Below are positions 9,069-17,538 of a stretch of 64,000 nt of DNA, piece after piece. How positions within the stretch are numbered: position 1 is the first letter of the stretch; the number at the start of each line of letters is the position of its first letter. Made by a program: the position numbers and the translations under genes. This DNA is from Mesorhizobium sp. WSM3862 (GTDB taxonomy: Bacteria; Pseudomonadota; Alphaproteobacteria; Rhizobiales; Rhizobiaceae): positions 359,976 to 423,975 of the forward strand of contig NZ_NSGE01000006.1 of assembly GCF_002294985.1 (NCBI RefSeq), read 5' to 3'. The notes beneath the pieces were generated by a model. It was not told the DNA's origin and searched no databases. It saw nothing but the letters and a program-made list of their open reading frames with translations.

Positions 9069-9886
9069 AATAGCTGCCCTTGGCCGCTATCGGTCGCCGC
9101 TTTCCAAAAGGCAAGCGCGAGTTTGTGGCGAGCGGCCAACGTCAACCAATACAGGTGCTGACCTCGGCTTCCGGTGATCAGTCGCATGTCGGTTGATGCC
9201 GCCATGCCGAGCTTGATCACCTTCGCCTTCCAGAGGTCAAAAACAGCGCGCCGGACGGTCGTAAATGGCTGATTGGTATCAACAACCAATCGCCAGCCAG
9301 GGACGAACTTGTCGAAGGCCGATTTCTGCGCTCGGACGTTGAGCCCGGTGTTGCGCTGCAGATCCATCTTGCTGATGTGCACCATCATGTCGATGCGCTT
9401 CCGCTTTGACAGTGTCTCAATCACTGAAAAATCGAACGCCCCCAGATTGTAGGGATCAACGAATGCGAAATGCAAAGCATACTGGTCCAGTTTGGCTCGG
9501 ATCGTCTTCGCGGTGTCGACTGCCTCCCCATGGAATGCCTCGACGGGCGCACCGGCCAGGGTCAGACGCTTTCTGGCGAATTCAAGCCGATCTGGGTCTG
9601 CGTCAGCAATGTAAACCGAACTAAAGGGCGTTTTTGACTGGACGCTCTCATTCCATGCTGCTACGCACCCGCCCTCTATAAATTCACCGGTGCGGCGAAT
9701 TTTGGCGCGACCAGGCCCGCAAAACAGATCGATGTAGGTAGCGCCAGCATTCCCTGGACCGATCCACTTTGCCCTTACGCCACGCGAGATCGAGACGTAC
9801 TTGCAGAGTAAGGCGATCTTTTCCTTCGACCACGCGCCGACTTCTTCGACGGGTAGTCCATCATCACCTTCCACCAACTTCCCCAA
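9065..9886 (-). CDS. tcmP: Three-Cys-motif partner protein TcmP
   Basis: 273 residues. The segment TYIDLFCGPGRAKI (about residues 48-62) with the following GEFIEGG and the FAFVDPYNLGAFDFSVIETL region identify the TcmP family, named for co-occurrence with three-Cys DUF5131 proteins. DLFCGPG and VDPY look like a methyltransferase-type nucleotide-binding fold. The C-terminus (QHLYWLTLAARHKLALAFW) matches the usual family end. It is convergent with the DUF5131 gene, so the two must be transcribed from separate promoters, which is less common than a shared operon. Confidence 0.8.
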   Translation of the reverse strand: MGKLVEGDDGLPVEEVGAWSKEKIALLCKYVSISRGVRAKWIGPGNAGATYIDLFCGPGRAKIRRTGEFIEGGCVAAWNESVQSKTPFSSVYIADADPDRLEFARKRLTLAGAPVEAFHGEAVDTAKTIRAKLDQYALHFAFVDPYNLGAFDFSVIETLSKRKRIDMMVHISKMDLQRNTGLNVRAQKSAFDKFVPGWRLVVDTNQPFTTVRRAVFDLWKAKVIKLGMAASTDMRLITGSRGQHLYWLTLAARHKLALAFWKAATDSGQGQLF

Positions 9887-10079
9887 ATTCGGCCCTCTCG
9901 CAGCTTTGCCCCGTCAAATGTAAGCGGTTTGTGCCTCCAGTAACAAGCGGATCGACTTCGCCGCCAGACTTCGACATTACCGGGCTTTTCTGCTGCCGGC
10001 GAAACACTGCTCACGGTGGGAACGATTCGAGCGCGAGCAAATTGAATCGCCGTGTGTTTGCGTCAAGAGTTCCGCGTTT

Positions 10080-10307
10080 ATGAGCAGTCCCGTCACCAGC
10101 CAGAATTCAAAGCGCGCCGCAGTCCGCAAGGCGCTCGACCGCCACAAAGTCTACATCACCGCGCAGCGCTTCTCAGGCGGCACCTACGAAGCTCGGGTGC
10201 TGGTCGACGGCGAGGTTTATTGGGCCGATGAATTACGGCTGAGCCAGCTGCGCGCAGGAATATCGCCTTCGGAGCTCGAATTGGTGCCGGCGGGTGACGA
10301 CGGCTGA
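10080..10307 (+). CDS. Hypothetical 75-residue protein
   Basis: A small protein with a basic N-terminus and a beta-rich middle (YITAQRFSGGTYEARVLVDG). No family is recognised. It stands alone between TcmP and the TMEM175-like gene. Coding is plausible from its composition, but the upstream ribosome site is weak. Confidence 0.5.
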   Translation: MSSPVTSQNSKRAAVRKALDRHKVYITAQRFSGGTYEARVLVDGEVYWADELRLSQLRAGISPSELELVPAGDDG

Positions 10308-10333
10308 ACTTCCGGCGCGGCGCTTTGGTGTCG

Positions 10334-10906
10334 TCAGCCCCGCGCCTGTGGCCTGAGATAGACGACGAGGCAACAGATACAAATCCCCAATCCGACCACC
10401 GGGTATTTCAGTGCTAAGATAGCAGCGAGCCCGAAAAGCAAGAGCGTGACCAGCGCACGGAGACGCATCTTCCTCCGCGCCTGTGGTGACACCTCGTTGT
10501 CTGGCATCGGGTCAATAAGTTCGCGGATCAAGAAGAGATATGTCAGGTTGACCAGAAAAAACACGGCCGCATAGAAGGCGACCGGTTGAGGTGCTAACTC
10601 GCTGACGGCCATCCAAGCGGTCGCTAAGGGGAGCAACGAAACTGAGAAAAGATGCGCGAAATTGAGCCACATTAAAGTTGCCGAGCTCTGTTTCGCGTGC
10701 CGCAGGAGGTGATGATGATTCGCCCAGACGATCGCAATGAAGAGATAACTCACACCGTAGCTAAGCCACGTCTCCCATGATGCCAGAAGGGCTTTGAAGG
10801 TCGGCGCCTCGGGCGGGCGCAAATCCAAAACCAGAACTGTGATCAATACGGCGAACACGCCATCGGAAAATGCGTTCAGCCGTTCGAGTCCCGATGAAGG
10901 TAGCAC
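10334..10906 (-). CDS. TMEM175-like integral membrane protein (DUF1211)
   Basis: 190 residues from a GTG at 10906 preceded by GGAG at good spacing; an upstream extension of the frame has no ribosome site. The motif RLNAFSDGVFAVLIT at the N-terminus is the signature of bacterial TMEM175 potassium channels (conserved F-S-D in the first helix). About six hydrophobic helices follow, with HHHLLRHAK in the second or third helix. Length fits a single-repeat bacterial TMEM175. Confidence 0.8.
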   Translation of the reverse strand: MLPSSGLERLNAFSDGVFAVLITVLVLDLRPPEAPTFKALLASWETWLSYGVSYLFIAIVWANHHHLLRHAKQSSATLMWLNFAHLFSVSLLPLATAWMAVSELAPQPVAFYAAVFFLVNLTYLFLIRELIDPMPDNEVSPQARRKMRLRALVTLLLFGLAAILALKYPVVGLGICICCLVVYLRPQARG

Positions 10907-10964
10907 CTGCGTCTCCGTGCCGCTCGTGCACCATGCTAGCGGACTTCGGACGATTCTTGATAGG

Positions 10965-10991
10965 CCCGCTGGCTCCGGCCGGCGGGTTTTT
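10965..10991 (+). terminator. Orphan terminator-like hairpin
   Basis: A 9-bp stem (CCCGCTGGC / GCCGGCGGG, one G-T pair) with a TCCG loop is followed by TTTTT on the + strand. No + strand gene ends just upstream, so it may terminate a short untranslated RNA or protect against read-through. Confidence 0.55.
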
Positions 10992-11149
10992 AGGCCGGCG
11001 GACAGTGCTCCTCGATCGTCGCCGTGATCAGCTGGAGCGCGGCGCGGCACTCAGGATCGTTCTGCATTACCTCTTCTCTATACAGTTTTGCTAAAATGCC
11101 CGGAACCGGAAGGCCGCTGCGCGGCTTTTATCGCCGTTGGGGTATGTGC

Positions 11150-12042
11150 ATGCGTAACGCCAGAGAGCGGCTGAAGTTCATCAAGCCGCTGGAGCCTATC
11201 CAGGTCGAAACACCGCCGGTCAGCGACGACTGGCTGCATGAGATCAAATACGATGGCTTCCGCACCCAGCTCGTCCGCGACTGGGCCGGCGTGCGCGCGT
11301 TCTCCCGCAACGGCCACGACTGGTCGAGCCGCTATTGGCCGATCGTCAACGCGGCAGAAAAGCTGCCAGCGGAGTCCTTCATCATCGACGGCGAGGTGAT
11401 CGCGCCGGAGCCGGACGGGCGGCCGAACTTCCACGCCATCCATTCGCGTATGACTTGGAACGCCGAGCTGCTCGCCTTCGTCGCCTTCGACCTACTCTAT
11501 CTCAACGGCGAGCACGTTCGGGTGCTGCCGCTGATCGAACGCAAGGCGAAGCTCTGGAACCTGATCAAGCCGGCTGAGGGCATAATCCAGTATTCGGATC
11601 ATGTCGAAGGCAACGGCGCCTCCTTCTTCGAAGCCGTCGAAAAGAGGGGCCTTGAGGGCATCGTGTCGAAGCGCCGTACGAGCTCCTATCGCAGTGGCAA
11701 GCAGGATTTCTGGGTGAAGACGAAATGCTGGGAGGTCGGCGACTTCGAACTGCTGGGCATCAAGCGAAAGCCTGGAAAGCCCGCTGCGGCGATCGTGGCG
11801 CGCGGTGGCCGATATGCCGGCACGGCGTTCATAACGCTGCCCAGCGGCCTCAGGGAGCGGCTTTGGAAACGTGTCGAAGCGGCCAGGGTATCCAAGCCTG
11901 CGCAGCGGGTGCCGAGCGCCTTCGCGAGTGGGTTAAACCCGGCATCACGGGCAGGGTGAAGTTCCTTCGCGGGGAGCACACGCTGCGTCATGCGACATTT
12001 CAGGATTTTAAGGATGGAACCCAAGACAGCCGGCCAGCTTGA
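11150..12042 (+). pseudogene. ATP-dependent DNA ligase (LigD/LigC-type), frameshifted near C-terminus
   Basis: The frame from about 11150 encodes an ATP-dependent ligase for end joining or gap repair. The adenylation motif is EIKYDGFR (Lys nucleophile), followed by FIIDGEV, FVAFDLLYL, EGIVSKR and WVKTK. The usual C-terminal OB-fold ending (WVKPGITGRVKFLRGEHTLR) is present only in the +1 frame, running to 12042, whereas the first frame stops at 11959. A one-base indel around 11910-11935 therefore separates the two. Either the last 40-odd residues are lost or this is a sequencing error. No Ku or LigD polymerase gene is nearby. Confidence 0.75.
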
Positions 12043-12091
12043 CTAAGAAGCGGATCCAGCAGATGACGATCGATCAGAGAGGAATGCCGCC

Positions 12092-12472
12092 ATGCGCGCA
12101 ATCGCATTTTTCATCGCCTCGTCGGCCACGATCTTCATTGCAAGCCCTTCGCGGGCGCAGGACGCCGCCGCAGGCGAGAAGGTCTTCACCAAGTGCAAGG
12201 TCTGCCACATTGCCGACCAGGACCAGAACAAGGTCGGCCCCTCTCTGCACGGTGTCATCGGGCGCACCGCGGGCACGCATCCCGGTTTCACTTATTCCAT
12301 GGCCATGGCCGAGGCCGGAAAATCCGGCATCAAATGGGATGAGCCCACGCTGACAAAGTATCTTCAGGACCCGAGGGGGATGATCAAAGGAACGAAGATG
12401 GCGTTTCCCGGCCTCAAGAACGATCAGGACGTGGCCAACGTCATCGCTTACCTGAAACAGTTTTCCAAGTAA
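12092..12472 (+). CDS. Class I c-type cytochrome (cytochrome c2/c550-like)
   Basis: 126 residues with a Sec signal peptide (cleavage probably after SRA at about residue 22), the heme-binding motif CKVCH, the GPSLHGVIGR segment and a likely axial Met in GTKMAFPG. It should be a soluble periplasmic electron carrier. A ribosome site (AGAGAGGAA) precedes the ATG. It is monocistronic, between the ligase and the convergent Mn catalase. Confidence 0.9.
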   Translation: MRAIAFFIASSATIFIASPSRAQDAAAGEKVFTKCKVCHIADQDQNKVGPSLHGVIGRTAGTHPGFTYSMAMAEAGKSGIKWDEPTLTKYLQDPRGMIKGTKMAFPGLKNDQDVANVIAYLKQFSK

Positions 12473-12705
12473 TCGGGCCATTCCAGGCCCCTGTCTGTGG
12501 CGCCGGCTCGCCCCGACCGAAGGCGGCCGGGAATGGCGGCCGCGAGGCGCGAAGGCAACTCGCCCAAAGAGTTTCAGACTTTCTGAAGTTGGTCGCGCCG
12601 ACGGGGCAGGGGAGCTCCCATGCTCGGTCGCGACAGGTGTTTCTTTTGGCTTCGGCACGGCAAAAACGTTCTCACCGGCTTTCCGTCGTTGCATGCCGCC
12701 TAATT

Positions 12706-13665
12706 CTACCTACTTTTGCGAGCGGCAGCTGCCCGCGCCGGCGCCTCCTGGATGTTGGCGGCGCCGCCCATGTCACCATTCTTGGTACGGCCCGCCCCCG
12801 GTCCTGCTCCAATATCGGCGCCCGTCATCGGATCGGAAGCGGGGTCCGAGAGTGTCCGCTCCGCCATATTGGCCGCGAGCTTCTTGTCCTTGGCATTTAG
12901 CTTGACAGTCGCCATCCCGTCACCGCCGTCGGCAGGCATCACCTCTTCGAGATTATCGATGCGGTCCCATTCGCCTCCCGAATTCCAGGGTCCCGTGGCG
13001 TCTCCTTCGCCCTGCGAGGTGTTGACGTACATGCTGGCATATTTCTCGATGCCCGGTAGTTTGCCCGTCGGGAAGTTGTTCTCTATCGCGTACAGCGCTT
13101 TCTCGAAGGACTTCTGGTGGGCGACTTCGCGCGTCATCAGAAAGCCGAGGGCATCCTTGACGCCGGGATCATCGGTGATGTTGATCAGTCGCTCGTACAC
13201 GATCTTGGCACGAGCTTCGGCCGCGATGTTGGAGCGCAGGTCCACCGTTGGTTCGCCGCGAGAATCGATATAGGCGGCGGTCCAAGGCACTCCGGCCGAG
13301 TCGCACAATGCGGGTCCGCCGCCAAACAGGATTGACTCTTTGGCCGTTGTGCCGCTGGCGCCAACCATCAAATACAGCTCGGCTTCCTTCATCTGTCCCT
13401 CTGCAAGCTGTGCCTTGAGGCCCTTGTTCAGCATTGTGACAATTGACCCGACCACCTCGAGATGGCTTAGTTCTTCGGTCGCGATGTCGAGCAGCATGTC
13501 TTTCCGGCCGACATCGTCCTCACCCAGCCCTTGGGTGAAATAGCGCATAGCGGCGGCCAGCTCGCCATCGGCTCCGCCGAATTGCTCCATTATCATGCAT
13601 GCCAGTTTCGGATTCGGCTCCGACACACGGACGGTGTATTGCAGTCGCTTATTGTGCATGAACAT
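12706..13665 (-). CDS. Manganese catalase
   Basis: 319 residues from the ATG at 13665 (MFMHNKRLQYTVRV), chosen because GGAGA lies 7 bases upstream and because the family starts here. It disproportionates hydrogen peroxide with a di-manganese centre. Likely ligands are in DGELAAAMRY, TEELSHLEVV, EARAKIVYERL and TREVAHQKSF. The C-terminal tail (residues 255-319) is low-complexity and Ala/Gly/Lys rich. An EcfG-like promoter lies immediately upstream, which fits general-stress expression. Confidence 0.92.
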   Translation of the reverse strand: MFMHNKRLQYTVRVSEPNPKLACMIMEQFGGADGELAAAMRYFTQGLGEDDVGRKDMLLDIATEELSHLEVVGSIVTMLNKGLKAQLAEGQMKEAELYLMVGASGTTAKESILFGGGPALCDSAGVPWTAAYIDSRGEPTVDLRSNIAAEARAKIVYERLINITDDPGVKDALGFLMTREVAHQKSFEKALYAIENNFPTGKLPGIEKYASMYVNTSQGEGDATGPWNSGGEWDRIDNLEEVMPADGGDGMATVKLNAKDKKLAANMAERTLSDPASDPMTGADIGAGPGAGRTKNGDMGGAANIQEAPARAAAARKSR

Positions 13666-13693
13666 GAGGGTTCTCCAGGTTGGGATCCGCCCG

Positions 13694-13718
13694 AACCACT
13701 TTGCATCAGGAATGTTCC
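13694..13718 (-). promoter_or_regulatory. EcfG-type promoter of Mn catalase
   Basis: Reading the minus strand, GGAAC (13718-13714), a 16-base spacer and GGTT (13697-13694) match the EcfG general stress consensus GGAAC-N16/17-CGTT with one mismatch. It lies about 30 bases before the catalase ATG. Confidence 0.6.
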
Positions 13719-13891
13719 TTGGCACGGCGATGCCATACCTTGGCGCGACCTCGAGCGCAGGCCCAGCTCCTAGTTGCTCACGTTGTCGCCGCGGTCGTCC
13801 TCGTTGTCGAATCGCCGACCTACAAGGGTAGCTACACCGGACTCACCGCAACCAGAGGCGGCGAGCGTCATGCCTTGAGCATGCAGCCAGT

Positions 13892-14122
13892 TCACTGGAA
13901 CATTTCGAAAATCGCGCGAGCTTTAAGAACCCGGGCACCCGCTTCATCCCGAACATCGACGAAGAGTTCGAGCCGGTCTTCAATTGGAACAACCTCGGCC
14001 GCAATCTCGGCCAACGCCATCGATGCTTGTCGCCTTACTGCCTGGATGTCACTCAGTTCCGCGCCGGTTTCATCGGTCACATGAGCTGAGCCACCGAACA
14101 TGTCAAAGAAATAGCGGCTCAT
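13892..14122 (-). CDS. DUF6894 small protein
   Basis: 76 residues beginning MSRYFFDMFGG and continuing VTDETGAELSDIQAVRRQA, the usual DUF6894 pattern (aromatic-rich strand, then acidic turn and helix). Its start overlaps the stop of the upstream DUF3606 gene (ATGA). Function is unknown; the family is abundant in rhizobia. Confidence 0.8.
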   Translation of the reverse strand: MSRYFFDMFGGSAHVTDETGAELSDIQAVRRQASMALAEIAAEVVPIEDRLELFVDVRDEAGARVLKARAIFEMFQ

Positions 14123-14307
14123 CGAGTGCCCAGCGCCTTTGCCTCACGCTCTAGAGTCTCACGGTCATTTCCATGCCTGGCGATCAGCTCGCGGACCTGA
14201 GGGATCGAGAGTCCGAATTTGCTGGCGAAGTAGCCGACCTCATATTCCTGATCCCCGGACACGCGGTCGCGGTCGCGCGAGTCGCGTTTGCTTTTGTCAT
14301 CCGCCAT
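14119..14307 (-). CDS. DUF3606 small protein
   Basis: 62 residues: a charged N-terminus (MADDKSKRDSRDRDRV), then YEVGYFASKFGLSIPQVREL and ARHGNDRETLEREA, a compact helix pair found in DUF3606 proteins. It is the first gene of a two-gene operon with DUF6894, preceded by AGAGGAGGAG as a strong ribosome site and by a possible EcfG promoter. Confidence 0.85.
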   Translation of the reverse strand: MADDKSKRDSRDRDRVSGDQEYEVGYFASKFGLSIPQVRELIARHGNDRETLEREAKALGTR

Positions 14308-14335
14308 GGTTCTCCTCCTCTCTCCGGACTAAAGG

Positions 14336-14361
14336 AAAGACTGATGAGGCGATAATGTTCC
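14336..14361 (-). promoter_or_regulatory. Possible EcfG promoter for DUF3606-DUF6894 operon
   Basis: On the minus strand GGAAC (14361-14357) is separated by 17 bases from CTTT (14339-14336), one base from CGTT. It is about 30 bases upstream of the DUF3606 start. The match is weaker than for the other sites. Confidence 0.4.
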
Positions 14362-14539
14362 TTCTATCCGTTCTCGAGGCGGTCGATCCCGTGAGGTGTA
14401 GCCATCTGGTGGCAACATGAGGCTCGTCGCTTAGGGCGCCTACGTCGACAGATGGCACGATATGCCCCCAGCACACCGTCAAGGCGGCGGGTGAGGCGGC
14501 GACGTGCTCGGTCAGGCAGCTAGAGCATTCCGGCCGCAA

Positions 14540-14902
14540 TCAGCCCGGCTTCAGCAGTCGAGTGAAGTTGGCACGGACGCGACGGCCCGAAGGCTTTAGT
14601 GCCGCGACCAGGGACTCCCTTGCCGCGCCTCCGTTCAGAAAAGACGGACTCTGACCGGAGAGAACTTCAGGCCAAAACCTTAAGGCCGATCGTACGATGG
14701 CCAATTGCGCACCGGCTAAGCCTTCTGCGTAAGCCAACGCCTTCTCGTTGATCGCAAGCATCACCTCAACCCCTTTTGGGGCGCTGCTGCTTGCATCCAA
14801 AGCGATTAGCGGAAGGCGCATCGCCACGACGGCCGGCGCCAGCATAAGGTCTCCGTAAAGCGAAGATACATTTTGCGAGTGAAGCTTCTTGCGAACGGAC
14901 AT
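14540..14902 (-). CDS. Phasin-like small protein
   Basis: 120 residues from the ATG at 14902 (MSVRKKLHSQNV), preceded by AGAGGG. The longer upstream frame lacks support. The helix-rich body (LAPAVVAMRLPLIALDAS, then NEKALAYAEGLAGAQLAIVR) resembles phasin-like proteins of rhizobia, which coat storage granules. The basic C-terminus (RRVRANFTRLLK) is also typical. An EcfG promoter sits 34 bases upstream. The family assignment is by overall resemblance only. Confidence 0.55.
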   Translation of the reverse strand: MSVRKKLHSQNVSSLYGDLMLAPAVVAMRLPLIALDASSSAPKGVEVMLAINEKALAYAEGLAGAQLAIVRSALRFWPEVLSGQSPSFLNGGAARESLVAALKPSGRRVRANFTRLLKPG

Positions 14903-14935
14903 GTGCCCTCTGGACCCGGCGTGACTGTTAGCCTT

Positions 14936-14960
14936 TACGCGCCAGTCGGGGCTTTGTTCC
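14936..14960 (-). promoter_or_regulatory. EcfG-type promoter of phasin-like gene
   Basis: Minus strand GGAAC (14960-14956), a 16-base spacer and CGTA (14939-14936), one mismatch from GGAAC-N16-CGTT. It supports the downstream start at 14902. Confidence 0.6.
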
Positions 14961-15050
14961 TCGACGAAGGCGGCCTTCATGAGCCCGTCATTAATTGCGA
15001 ATACATTAGCGAAGCCGAATGTCCCATCATCGGCTCCTACAAAGGCCTCG

Positions 15051-15077
15051 TGCCCGGTTTCGTCCGGGCATTTTTTT
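15051..15077 (+). terminator. Strong orphan Rho-independent terminator; possible small-RNA end
   Basis: A 7-bp stem (TGCCCGG / CCGGGCA) with a TTTCGT loop is followed by seven T residues on the + strand. No convincing + strand protein gene ends here. The preceding 100-150 bases may therefore encode a small RNA, transcribed opposite the phasin-like promoter region. Confidence 0.7.
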
Positions 15078-15149
15078 GCTTCAAAGACGGCCAGCTTGAT
15101 CGGACCGGGATGTGCGCGGAACAAATCCTTCGCCCTTGAGTTTCGCCGC

Positions 15150-15335
15150 ATGGCAAAGAAGGCAAAACATGCAATTCAAAGCATCCCGTTGGATCACGAC
15201 TTAGCGCGCGAGGCGGACTATTATGCCCGCAGGTGCGGTCTTACCCGAGACGAAACTCTTAGGATCATAAGAACGGCCAGTGCACCGAAGGGGATCGTAA
15301 GCTCCAAGGCCCACCAAAAAAGGCAGATAGGCTAG
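15150..15335 (+). CDS. Hypothetical 61-residue helical protein
   Basis: Starts MAKKAKHAIQSIPLDHDLAR and has a helix-turn-helix-like segment (ADYYARRCGLTRDETLRIIR). It resembles short DUF3606-type proteins but is not clearly one. GGAAC-N16-AGTT at 15118-15142 could be an EcfG promoter, which would leave almost no leader. Confidence 0.5.
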   Translation: MAKKAKHAIQSIPLDHDLAREADYYARRCGLTRDETLRIIRTASAPKGIVSSKAHQKRQIG

Positions 15336-15361
15336 AATGCAGCCTGCCTCGCGCTCGCCTT

Positions 15362-15559
15362 TCAGACCTCGGCTAGTTTGGCCCTTATCGAGCCGATCGC
15401 ATTTATGATCGCCTCCGCGGCCTGTCGGTCGAGCGCGATGTCCAAAAGGCCTTCGGTCGTATGGATGGACAGGATGCCTAGAGCGCCTGCGTCGTCCTTC
15501 ACGGTGGCGACATGGATTTCAGTCGGCACAAAAGGAGACGCCTTCTGCCTACGCTTCAT
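15362..15559 (-). CDS. Hypothetical 65-residue protein
   Basis: Short protein with a beta-rich centre (EIHVATVKDDAGALGILSI) and a C-terminal helix (QAAEAIINAIGSIRAKLAEV). A weak AGGTGAAC precedes the ATG. No family is recognised. Confidence 0.5.
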   Translation of the reverse strand: MKRRQKASPFVPTEIHVATVKDDAGALGILSIHTTEGLLDIALDRQAAEAIINAIGSIRAKLAEV

Positions 15560-15711
15560 CGTTCACCTTGCTTGTGGGGGGGCGAGTGAGCATCGCGCAA
15601 ACCGGCCGAGCGTTCAAGTGTGATTAAGTCTGACAACTACGGTGGGCCTATGCCGCAACCTTGTCGCACTCCCATGCACAATAGCTATGTCGGGAAAGTC
15701 GGAGAGAGGAC

Positions 15712-15945
15712 ATGGACACAAATGAGATGCAGGCCATTGCGGACACTTTGATGCGCTTAGTGACCCCTGAGATGAAGCCGAAACAGCTGGTCAAGGCCGT
15801 CAAGAAGCAGCACCCGAACGCCTCCAAGAAAGACATAGCCAGGGCCGCTTTCTACTCGATCATAGCGCGTGCCGATGAAGATCAGGGGAAGGCCAGAAAT
15901 CTTCAGGCTTTCGCCATCGCGGAGCGCACCGCGGACGAGACTTAA
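15712..15945 (+). CDS. Hypothetical 77-residue protein
   Basis: Acidic N-terminus (MDTNEMQAIADTLMRLV) followed by a lysine-rich helix pair (KQLVKAVKKQHPNASKKDIA). It has the ribosome site GGAGAGAGG. It looks like a small DNA- or protein-binding helical protein, with no known family. Confidence 0.55.
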   Translation: MDTNEMQAIADTLMRLVTPEMKPKQLVKAVKKQHPNASKKDIARAAFYSIIARADEDQGKARNLQAFAIAERTADET

Positions 15946-15993
15946 CATACGGTCCCATTGTGGAACCAACACCCGACGCGTTGCGCTGCGCAG

Positions 15994-16683
15994 CTATTCA
16001 TTCAGGGCCGTTGGTCCCGTCGCGTCAACAGATTGGCAACCACCAACAGAACGATTGACAGCGCCATCATCAGGGTCGCTGGCCAGGAACTGCATGACGA
16101 CAACCTCGTCGAAGGACGGGACAAAGGCAAAGGCGGCGCCCGAGAGCACGCCTGGCAGGATCAGCGGCAACATGACCCGGAAGAACGATGTCAGAGGTTT
16201 TGCGCCGGAGATCGCCGCGGCCCGCATCAGATTGCGGTCGAAACCGGTGAGGCTGGCGCCCACCGTCACCACCACGAAGGGGCTGGCCAGAGCGGTGTGC
16301 GCCAGGATGATGCCGGCATAGGTGCTGGCCAGACCGACGCGCGCGTAAAACAGGTACGAGCCGACGGCAGTGATCACAACCGGCACGATCAGCGGCGACA
16401 GCAGCAGCGGCATGATAATGCGCCGGCCGGGGAACTTCTCGTCCGACAGCGCGATCGCCGTCAGCGTGCCGAGCGTCGTCGCGATCACGGTCGTGCCCAA
16501 GGCGACGATAAGGCTGTTGCCGATTGCCGCCTGCCAGCGCTGCGTGCCAAGCACCACCTCGTACCAGCGCGTCGAAAGGCCTTCGAGCGGGAAGATGAAG
16601 AAGGAGCCGCTGTTGAAGGACAGCGGCACCGGGATCAGGATCGGCACCAGCAGGAACAGGATTACCAGCCCGCGCCACAGCAC
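15994..16683 (-). pseudogene. Remnant ABC transporter permease (PotC/spermidine-putrescine type)
   Basis: The first 205 residues match PotC-like inner-membrane permeases (LSFNSGSFFIFPLEGLSTRW, and the EAA-like loop ISGAKPLTSFFRVMLPLILP). After EVVVMQFLA the frame turns into nonsense. The genuine C-terminal helix (LMMALSIVLLVVANLLTRR) lies in another frame ending at 16002, and about 30 intervening residues are missing. So it carries an internal deletion plus frameshift. No other transporter subunit is nearby, so this is an isolated relic. Confidence 0.75.
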
Positions 16684-16743
16684 AGCGTGCGCTTTTGAGA
16701 ACGTTAGTTCTCCACGCGGCTCTACCTAAAGACCCGCAGAGAA

Positions 16744-17538
16744 TTAGGCCGTCTGGTAGCGGGGCGCGGTCATAGAATTCGACAGCTTGCCGATCATCGC
16801 CTGACGTGCGGTCTCGTATGTATCAAACAGGCTGCCGTCCTGGAGTGAGGGGATGGTCGCGAACTCGCCGCGGTCGAGACCAATCAGCGCCGCATCCACC
16901 AGATCCTCGCCGCTCATTACGATTGCGCTTGGCAATAATTCGATCGGCCGGCCCGCGATGGCCCAGAAGTCCGTAGCCGTGGCGCCCGGCAGGACGACCT
17001 GCACACGGACGCCGGTCCCCTCTAATTCCTGTCGTAATTTCTGACTGAACGCGACGACAAAGGCCTTCGTGCCGCCGTAGACACCGTTCAGCGACTCCGG
17101 GTTGATCGCAACGATCGACGCGATGTTGATAATTGTTCCGGCACCACGCTCTATGAATATAGGAACGATGGCGTAGGTCAGCCGCATGAGCGCAGTCACA
17201 TTAAGCGAAATCATAAAGGTCATCTGCTCGACATCTGAGTCGACCAACTTCAGTGCGCTGCCCAGACCTGCATTGTTGACGAGCAGTGTTACGTCCGGGG
17301 CCGTCTTCAGAAAATGCTCAATGCGCGACAGGTCCTTCGCATTGGCGAGATCAGCAGGCAGTACATCAACCCTACGGCCAGTTTTGGTGCGAATCCGGTC
17401 CGCAACTGTCACCAGCTTGTTGGCGCTGCGTGCAACCAAGACCAAGTCATAGCCCTGCGCGGCGAGCCGATCGGCATATACCACTCCGATGCCGCTAGAT
17501 GCGCCGGTAATGACCGCTCTTCCTTTGGTGTTTTCCAT
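16744..17538 (-). CDS. Short-chain dehydrogenase/reductase (SDR)
   Basis: 264 residues with the NAD(P)-binding motif TGASSGIG near the N-terminus, NNAG around residue 88, a catalytic Ser in INIASIVAINPES and YGGTK (Tyr-x3-Lys) around residue 155. It is a classical SDR oxidoreductase of unknown substrate. GGAGTAAAAGGA precedes the ATG. A palindromic promoter motif pointing at it lies about 270 bases upstream, giving a long leader. Confidence 0.88.
   Translation of the reverse strand: MENTKGRAVITGASSGIGVVYADRLAAQGYDLVLVARSANKLVTVADRIRTKTGRRVDVLPADLANAKDLSRIEHFLKTAPDVTLLVNNAGLGSALKLVDSDVEQMTFMISLNVTALMRLTYAIVPIFIERGAGTIINIASIVAINPESLNGVYGGTKAFVVAFSQKLRQELEGTGVRVQVVLPGATATDFWAIAGRPIELLPSAIVMSGEDLVDAALIGLDRGEFATIPSLQDGSLFDTYETARQAMIGKLSNSMTAPRYQTA

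Noticed and set aside
13716..13755. CCAAGGTATGGCATCGCCG upstream of Mn catalase looks like the motif's left arm
   Set aside because: The spacing is wrong (four extra bases), there is no right arm and no -10 hexamer at the fixed distance; an EcfG promoter is closer to the gene.
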